From the NCBI RefSeq assembly GCF_014189855.1, contig NZ_BJFN01000005.1:372001-436000 (forward strand): a stretch of 64,000 nucleotides of DNA. Direction: 5' to 3'. The DNA is from Buttiauxella sp. A111 (GTDB lineage Bacteria; Pseudomonadota; Gammaproteobacteria; Enterobacterales; Enterobacteriaceae). Positions 58,781-64,000 of the stretch are shown in pieces. Position 1 is the first letter of the stretch; every line of letters starts with the position of its first letter. Position numbers and translations under genes: made by a program. A model generated the notes under the pieces. That model did not search any database. It saw only the letters and a program-made list of their open reading frames with translations, and was not told the origin of the DNA.

Positions 58781-60685
58781 TCATTCGACCTGCATCATCT
58801 GTTCTAACTGGTCATGCGCATCCAGCCATTCCATTTCACACTCTTCCAGAGCCGCTTTTACCTTAACCTGAGTTTGCAGGCATTCCGTCATTTCCGCTTT
58901 ACGACTTTGGTCGTAAATGGCGCTGTCAGCCAGCTTCTCTTCGACCTCTGCAAGTTGCACATTTAGCTTTTCCATCTGCTTTTCAAGCTTGGTAATTTGC
59001 TTGCGTAGCGGTTGGGTTTGCGTGCGTAACTCTGCTTCCCGGCGTTTTTGATCTTTACGCGCTTGCGCACTGTTGACGTTATCTTTTGCCGAGTCTTGCG
59101 GTTGGTTTTCCTGTTTTTGCAGATCAACCAGCCATTGCTGATAGTCTTCAAGATCGCCGTCGAACGCTTCGACTTTCCCGTCGTGGACTAAATAGAGATC
59201 GTCGGTCGTCGAACGCAGTAAGTGACGGTCGTGCGAAACCACGACTAATGCGCCTTCGAAATCAATCAACGCTTCAGTCAGTGCCTGACGCATGTCGAGA
59301 TCAAGGTGGTTTGTTGGTTCATCGAGCAGCAGCAAGTTCGGGCGCTGCCAGACAACCAGTGCCAATACCAGACGCGCTTTTTCACCGCCGGAGAAACGTG
59401 CGGTCTGCTCGGTCACTTTATCGCCCCGGAATCCAAAGCCGCCCAGGTAATCGCGAAGTTGTTGTTCTAATTCTTTTGGCGCGATACGTGCCAGATGTTG
59501 CAGCGGAGATTCGTCAGCACGTAAATATTCAAGCTGGTGCTGTGCGAAGTATCCCAGCTTGATGCCTTTGGCCAGACCAATATCGCCCTGCAGTGGTTGA
59601 ATTTCTTCCGCTAACAATTTGATAAGGGTGGATTTACCGGCACCGTTACGACCCAGCAGGCCGATGCGGGAACCAGGAACCAGATTAAGCTTGATGGAAT
59701 CAAGGATCACGCGGTCGCCATAGCCAGCGCTGACTTTTTCCATGCGCAGCAGCGGGTTTGGCAAGCTTTCTGGGGCACGGAAACTGAAATGGAACGGGTT
59801 ATCTACGTGTGCCGGGGCAATCAATTCCATGCGTTCGAGCATTTTCACACGGCTTTGCGCTTGCTTCGCTTTGCTGGCTTTGGCTTTGAAACGGTCGATA
59901 AAACTTTGCAGGTGCGAGACGCGCTCTTGCTGGCTTTCGTACATCGACTGCTGTTGAGCCAGTCGAGTGGCGCGTTGGCCTTCAAACGACGAGTAGTTAC
60001 CGGTGTATTCAAACATCGATTCTTGCTCGATATGAATAATTTTCCCCACGACAGGGTCAAGGAAGTCACGGTCATGGGAAATAAGAATCAACGTCCCCTG
60101 GTAACTTTTCAGCCAGCGCTCAAGCCAAATAACGGCGTCTAAATCCAGGTGGTTGGTCGGTTCATCGAGCAACAGCAAATCTGAACGGCAAATAAGTGCT
60201 TGAGCCAGGTTCAGACGCATGCGCCAGCCACCCGAAAAATCACTGACCGGACGTTCGAGCTGCTCATTGCTGAAGCCTAAGCCGTGCAACAAACTGGAGG
60301 CACGTGAGCGAATCGTCCAGGCGTCAACCGCATCCAGTTTACCGTGAACCAGCGCGATAGCATGGCCGTCATTACGCTCATTGGCTTTTGCCAGTTCAGC
60401 TTCAAGCTGGCGGAATTCACGGTCGCCATCAATAACATACTCAATGGCGGGCATTGCCAGCGCAGGAGTTTCCTGATTGACCCAGGCTAAAGCCCAGTTT
60501 CCAGGGTAAGTCATACTTCCGCCATCGGCGCTGATCTCGTTCTTCAGCAGCGCCAGCAGCGTGGATTTTCCGCAGCCGTTTTTACCCACCAGGCCCACTT
60601 TTTGGCCCGGATTGATGGTAGCGGTGGCATTATCCAGCAGAACGCGGGTACCGCGACGAATTTGTAACGAGGAGAAAACAATCAT
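58781..60685 (-). CDS. yheS: ABC-F family ATPase YheS
   Basis: 634-residue soluble ABC-F protein, a family that acts on the ribosome. Two ATP-binding cassettes: Walker A GKNGCGKSTLL (about 34-44) with signature SGGWRMRL, and GRNGAGKSTLI with signature SGGEKARL. An Arm/linker region of basic coiled coil lies between them and a C-terminal coiled coil (about 540-625) follows. No membrane segments. In E. coli it is linked to translation of difficult nascent chains. Confidence 0.94.
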   Translation of the reverse strand: MIVFSSLQIRRGTRVLLDNATATINPGQKVGLVGKNGCGKSTLLALLKNEISADGGSMTYPGNWALAWVNQETPALAMPAIEYVIDGDREFRQLEAELAKANERNDGHAIALVHGKLDAVDAWTIRSRASSLLHGLGFSNEQLERPVSDFSGGWRMRLNLAQALICRSDLLLLDEPTNHLDLDAVIWLERWLKSYQGTLILISHDRDFLDPVVGKIIHIEQESMFEYTGNYSSFEGQRATRLAQQQSMYESQQERVSHLQSFIDRFKAKASKAKQAQSRVKMLERMELIAPAHVDNPFHFSFRAPESLPNPLLRMEKVSAGYGDRVILDSIKLNLVPGSRIGLLGRNGAGKSTLIKLLAEEIQPLQGDIGLAKGIKLGYFAQHQLEYLRADESPLQHLARIAPKELEQQLRDYLGGFGFRGDKVTEQTARFSGGEKARLVLALVVWQRPNLLLLDEPTNHLDLDMRQALTEALIDFEGALVVVSHDRHLLRSTTDDLYLVHDGKVEAFDGDLEDYQQWLVDLQKQENQPQDSAKDNVNSAQARKDQKRREAELRTQTQPLRKQITKLEKQMEKLNVQLAEVEEKLADSAIYDQSRKAEMTECLQTQVKVKAALEECEMEWLDAHDQLEQMMQVE

Positions 60686-60807
60686 AAAGCGCCGTATGTT
60701 CAGAGTATGTTAAATTGTCATTATATTTAGGTAACGTGAAGCTTCTGCCTTCGCGTCGGGCTGCATGGTAGCCCAAAATAACGACTATGACGACGCCCTG
60801 GAGGGTA

Positions 60808-61362
60808 ATGATGTTGCAGCCGCCGAAAGTTTTGCTGCTATATGCCCATCCGGAGTCACAAGACTCGGTCGCAAACCGCGTCTTACTCCAGGCGGCGCAG
60901 AAGCTTGCTAATGTCACTGTGCATGACCTTTACGCTCACTATCCTGACTTTTTTATCGATATCTATCATGAGCAGGCATTGCTGCGAGAGCATGATGTCA
61001 TCGTCTTCCAACATCCTCTTTATACCTATAGCTGCCCGGCGTTACTCAAAGAGTGGCTGGACCGTGTGTTGAGCCGTGGCTTTGCCAGCGGTATTGGAGG
61101 TAATGCTCTGGAGGGAAAGTATTGGCGCAGTGTGATTACCACCGGCGAGCCTGAAGGTGCGTATCGGCATGACGGTTTTAATCGGTTTCCACTGACCGAT
61201 ATTTTGCGCCCGTTTGAGCTCACAGCTGCAATGTGTCGTATGCACTGGATGAATCCCATCATCGTTTATTGGGCTCGTCGGCAGACTCCGCAAGAACTTG
61301 CCAGCCACGCGAAGGCCTATGGCGAGTGGCTGGCTTCGCCGTTACTTCCGGGAGGTCGCTAA
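60808..61362 (+). CDS. kefG: KefG, ancillary NAD(P)H oxidoreductase of KefB
   Basis: 184-residue flavodoxin-fold quinone-reductase-like subunit needed for full activity of the KefB potassium efflux system. Visible landmarks are [37 protein letters not shown] and TTGEPEGAY. The start at 60808 follows the family length; ATG at 60811 has better spacing to GGAGG and is equally possible. It overlaps kefB by one base (TAATG). Confidence 0.95.
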   Translation: MMLQPPKVLLLYAHPESQDSVANRVLLQAAQKLANVTVHDLYAHYPDFFIDIYHEQALLREHDVIVFQHPLYTYSCPALLKEWLDRVLSRGFASGIGGNALEGKYWRSVITTGEPEGAYRHDGFNRFPLTDILRPFELTAAMCRMHWMNPIIVYWARRQTPQELASHAKAYGEWLASPLLPGGR

Positions 61363-63170
61363 TGGAAGGTTCAGACTTATTGTTGGCTGGCGTCCTGTTT
61401 TTGTTTGCCGCGGTAGTTGCTGTGCCGATTGCGGCCCGTTTAGGGATTGGCGCGGTGCTGGGCTATTTATTGGCGGGTATAGCCATTGGCCCATGGGGGT
61501 TAGGTTTTATCAGTGATGTGGATGAAATTCTTCACTTCTCTGAATTGGGCGTTGTCTTCCTGATGTTTATCATCGGTCTGGAGTTGAACCCATCCAAACT
61601 TTGGCAACTTCGACGTTCTATTTTTGGTGTCGGTGCCGCGCAGGTGCTGCTCAGTGCCGTTGTACTGGCAGGGTTGCTGATGTTAACGAAGTTTTCCTGG
61701 CAGGCGGCGGTGATAGGCGGCATAGGTTTAGCGATGTCATCCACCGCAATGGCGCTACAACTGATGCGTGACAAAGGAATGAATCGCAATGAAGCCGGCC
61801 AGCTTGGTTTCTCAGTGTTGCTGTTCCAGGATTTAGCTGTCATTCCTGCGATTGCATTGGTGCCGCTGCTGGCCGGAAATGGTGATGACAGCCCCGACTG
61901 GATAAAAATCGGCTTCAAAGTGTTGGCCTTTGCAGGAATGTTGATTGGTGGTCGGTATCTGCTAAAACCGGTTTTCCGGTTTATTGCGGGTTCTGGTGTG
62001 CGTGAAGTCTTTACCGCCGCAGCACTTTTGTTGGTGCTGGGCTCGGCGTTATTCATGGATGCGCTCGGCTTTTCAATGGCGCTGGGTACGTTTATCGCCG
62101 GCGTATTGTTGGCCGAAAGCGAATACCGGCACGAGCTGGAAATCGCTATCGATCCATTTAAAGGACTATTACTGGGATTGTTCTTTATTTCCGTTGGCAT
62201 GGCGTTAAACCTTGGCGTGCTCTACACCCATCTTTTCTGGGTCGTGTTAGGCGTCATGGTATTGGTGGCCGTTAAAGCCAGTGTGCTGTACGGCCTGTCG
62301 TGGTTTTTCGGTTTGCGCAGCTCGGAGCGTTTGCAGTTTTCAGGTGTGTTAAGCCAGGGAGGGGAGTTTGCTTTCGTACTTTTCTCAACGGCTTCATCGC
62401 AAAAGCTATTTAGTGGCGACCAAATGCCGCTGTTACTGGTGACCGTCACGCTTTCTATGATGACGACACCGCTGCTGATGAAAGGTGTCGATGCCATTCT
62501 TGCGCGGCGATTTAATGTTGCTGATGACGAAACGGATGAAAAACCTTATGTGGAAGACGATCAGCCACAAGTCATTATTGTTGGCTTTGGGCGTTTTGGG
62601 CAGGTCATTGGCCGTTTGCTAATGGCAAACAAGATGCGCATCACGGTACTCGAGAGGGATATCAGCTCTGTAAGCCTGATGCGCAAATACGGCTATAAGG
62701 TTTATTACGGTGATGCAACAGAACTGGAGTTGCTGCGATCGGCGGGTGCAGAAACGGCAAAATCGATTGTGATTACCTGTAATGAGCCGGAAGACACCAT
62801 GAAAGTGGTTCACTTGTGTCAACAACACTTTCCACATCTGGCGATACTGGCGCGAGCCCGGGGGCGTGTAGAAGCTCATGAATTGTTGCAAGCTGGAGTG
62901 ACCCAATTTTCACGTGAAACCTTCTCCAGTGCGCTGGAGCTTGGGCGTAAGGCCCTGATGACGTTGGGTATGCATCCGCATCAAGCGCATCGTGCACAAC
63001 TCCACTTCAGGCGGTTGGATATGAGTATGCTGCGTGAATTAATGCCCATTCATACCGATAACGCACAAATTTCCAGGGTGCGTGAAGCGCGTCGTGAACT
63101 GGAAGAAATTTTCGAACGCGAGATGCAGCAAGAGCGTCGCCAGTTCGATGGTTGGGATGATTTTGAATAA
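61362..63170 (+). CDS. kefB: Glutathione-regulated potassium efflux antiporter KefB
   Basis: 602-residue K+/H+ antiporter opened by glutathione adducts of electrophiles, acidifying the cytoplasm for protection. A CPA2 membrane domain of about 12-13 helices (1-380) is followed by a cytoplasmic RCK domain with nucleotide-binding [16 protein letters not shown] near 400, which binds glutathione ligands. The start at 61362 overlaps the kefG stop and matches [12 protein letters not shown]; the open frame upstream runs inside kefG. Confidence 0.96.
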   Translation: MEGSDLLLAGVLFLFAAVVAVPIAARLGIGAVLGYLLAGIAIGPWGLGFISDVDEILHFSELGVVFLMFIIGLELNPSKLWQLRRSIFGVGAAQVLLSAVVLAGLLMLTKFSWQAAVIGGIGLAMSSTAMALQLMRDKGMNRNEAGQLGFSVLLFQDLAVIPAIALVPLLAGNGDDSPDWIKIGFKVLAFAGMLIGGRYLLKPVFRFIAGSGVREVFTAAALLLVLGSALFMDALGFSMALGTFIAGVLLAESEYRHELEIAIDPFKGLLLGLFFISVGMALNLGVLYTHLFWVVLGVMVLVAVKASVLYGLSWFFGLRSSERLQFSGVLSQGGEFAFVLFSTASSQKLFSGDQMPLLLVTVTLSMMTTPLLMKGVDAILARRFNVADDETDEKPYVEDDQPQVIIVGFGRFGQVIGRLLMANKMRITVLERDISSVSLMRKYGYKVYYGDATELELLRSAGAETAKSIVITCNEPEDTMKVVHLCQQHFPHLAILARARGRVEAHELLQAGVTQFSRETFSSALELGRKALMTLGMHPHQAHRAQLHFRRLDMSMLRELMPIHTDNAQISRVREARRELEEIFEREMQQERRQFDGWDDFE

Positions 63171-63184
63171 TTAAGGTGAAGCCA

Positions 63185-63385
63185 ATGCCGGTGCGTAAAC
63201 GATTTATTGCCGGGGCTGTTTGCCCCGAATGTCAGACGCGGGATTCTCTCGCGATGTGGCGTGAGAATAATGTCGATATAGTTGAGTGTGTTAAGTGTGG
63301 ACACCAAATGCGTGAGGCGGATAAGCAACCGCAGGACCATGCTCGCAAACAAGAGCAAGTCATTGGGATTTTTCATCCAGACTAG
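63185..63385 (+). CDS. yheV: YheV, small zinc-ribbon-like protein
   Basis: 66 residues with two CxxC pairs (CPEC and CVKC), suggesting a zinc ribbon, and a conserved C-terminus EQVIGIFHPD. ATG at 63185 is preceded by AAGGTG at good spacing; an in-frame GTG at 63176 overlaps that ribosome site. It follows kefB by 14 bases. The function is unknown. Confidence 0.9.
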   Translation: MPVRKRFIAGAVCPECQTRDSLAMWRENNVDIVECVKCGHQMREADKQPQDHARKQEQVIGIFHPD

Positions 63386-63484
63386 CGAGGTGCGCCAGCT
63401 TTTTTTAAGCTTAGGGGTACACCGGCGCTAAATTCCGCTACAATCGGCGCCAGTTTTTTTTCCCATGCTCGCTCAGGAGATATC

Positions 63485-64000
63485 ATGAAAGTAGCAAAAG
63501 ACCTGGTGGTCAGCCTGGCTTACCAGGTACGTACAGAAGACGGTGTGTTGGTTGATGAGTCTCCGGTGAGTGCGCCGCTGGACTATCTGCATGGTCACGG
63601 CTCCCTGATTTCAGGCCTGGAAACTGCGCTGGAAGGCCACGTAGTGGGTGATCGTTTCGACGTGAACGTTGGCGCAAATGACGCTTACGGTCAATACGAC
63701 GAGAATCTGGTTCAGCGCGTTCCTAAAGATGTGTTCATGGGCGTTGATGAGCTGGAAGTGGGTATGCGCTTCATGGCTGATACCGACCAGGGTCCAGTGC
63801 CAGTTGAAATTACCGCTGTTGAAGATGAGCACGTTGTTGTCGATGGCAACCACATGCTGGCAGGTCAGAACCTGAGCTTCAACGTTGAAGTTATCGCTAT
63901 TCGTGAAGCTACCGCTGAAGAGCTGGCTCATGGCCACGTTCACGGTGAGCACGATCATCACCACGACCATGACCACGAAGGTGGTTGCTGTGGTGGTCAC
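63485..64000 (+). CDS. slyD: FKBP-type peptidyl-prolyl isomerase SlyD, cut by window end
   Basis: The first 172 codons of a protein normally near 196 residues; no stop occurs before base 64000. The FKBP domain (1-70 and 130-147) surrounds an insert-in-flap chaperone domain (about 72-130). The C-terminal tail rich in His, Asp and Cys (HGEHDHHHDHDH, then GGCCGG) binds nickel and serves hydrogenase maturation. AGGAG precedes the ATG. The minus-strand frames covering it are shadows. Confidence 0.97.
   Translation, partial: MKVAKDLVVSLAYQVRTEDGVLVDESPVSAPLDYLHGHGSLISGLETALEGHVVGDRFDVNVGANDAYGQYDENLVQRVPKDVFMGVDELEVGMRFMADTDQGPVPVEITAVEDEHVVVDGNHMLAGQNLSFNVEVIAIREATAEELAHGHVHGEHDHHHDHDHEGGCCGGH

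Noticed and set aside
60787-60807. An earlier kefG start giving seven extra residues
   Set aside because: GGAGG lies between that ATG and the ATG pair at 60808/60811, so it must serve the later start.
61233-61361. A KefB with 43 extra N-terminal residues
   Set aside because: The extension is encoded inside kefG in another frame; the TAATG overlap at 61362 gives the known KefB N-terminus.
63611-64000. A minus-strand gene covering the window end
   Set aside because: It is the antisense of slyD; the plus-strand frame has a ribosome site and clear SlyD motifs.

Overview
The window is a chromosomal segment of an enterobacterium (family Enterobacteriaceae). Protein lengths, motifs and gene order follow the malQ-to-slyD region of Escherichia coli almost gene for gene. 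OmpR and CRP look nearly identical to the E. coli proteins as I remember them. Several differences point to another genus (the Buttiauxella/Kluyvera/Citrobacter neighbourhood is possible), but I cannot fix the genus from sequence alone. I see no tRNA, rRNA, CRISPR array, prophage or intact insertion sequence. Both edge genes, malQ and slyD, are cut by the window.

Layout: 1-3.1 kb holds the end of malQ, then nfuA (with an IscR-type site), gntX and bioH. 3.1-6.3 kb is the ferrous iron operon feoABC, with a small mobile-element-like repeat between feoB and feoC and a Fur-type promoter. 6.5-13.5 kb carries tex, greB, ompR-envZ and pckA. 13.5-14.1 kb is a gene-free stretch where E. coli has yhgE; it contains a striking nested, cloverleaf-like inverted-repeat structure. 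14.1-22 kb has hslO, hslR, yrfG, igaA, nudE and mrcA. 22.1-25.5 kb is the hofMNOPQ DNA-use/secretin operon. 25.8-32.3 kb is the aroK-aroB-damX-dam-rpe-gph-trpS series. 32.4-40 kb is the poorly understood yhfZYXW-php-yhfUTS operon, with its own promoter and a repeated operator-like sequence. A tiny lipoprotein gene, yhfL, follows at 40.0-40.2 kb. 40.4-45.7 kb is nirBDC-cysG behind a canonical FNR plus NarL/NarP promoter. codA, tsgA and ppiA come next, then a single gene in which the YhfG antitoxin N-terminus is joined in frame to the Fic toxin domain, then pabA and argD (with tandem ARG boxes), yhfK, crp, yhfA, prkB, yheU, yheT, an extra LysE-type exporter, yheS, kefG, kefB, yheV and slyD.

Most genes are core housekeeping functions: iron import, Fe-S assembly, envelope signalling, gluconeogenesis, redox-controlled chaperoning, peptidoglycan synthesis, aromatic amino acid synthesis, DNA methylation, nitrite reduction with siroheme supply, and global carbon regulation. 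The points that depart from the textbook are the YhfG-Fic fusion, the structured element upstream of pckA, the uncharacterised yhf catabolic-type operon with its candidate operator, and three families of dispersed intergenic repeats.
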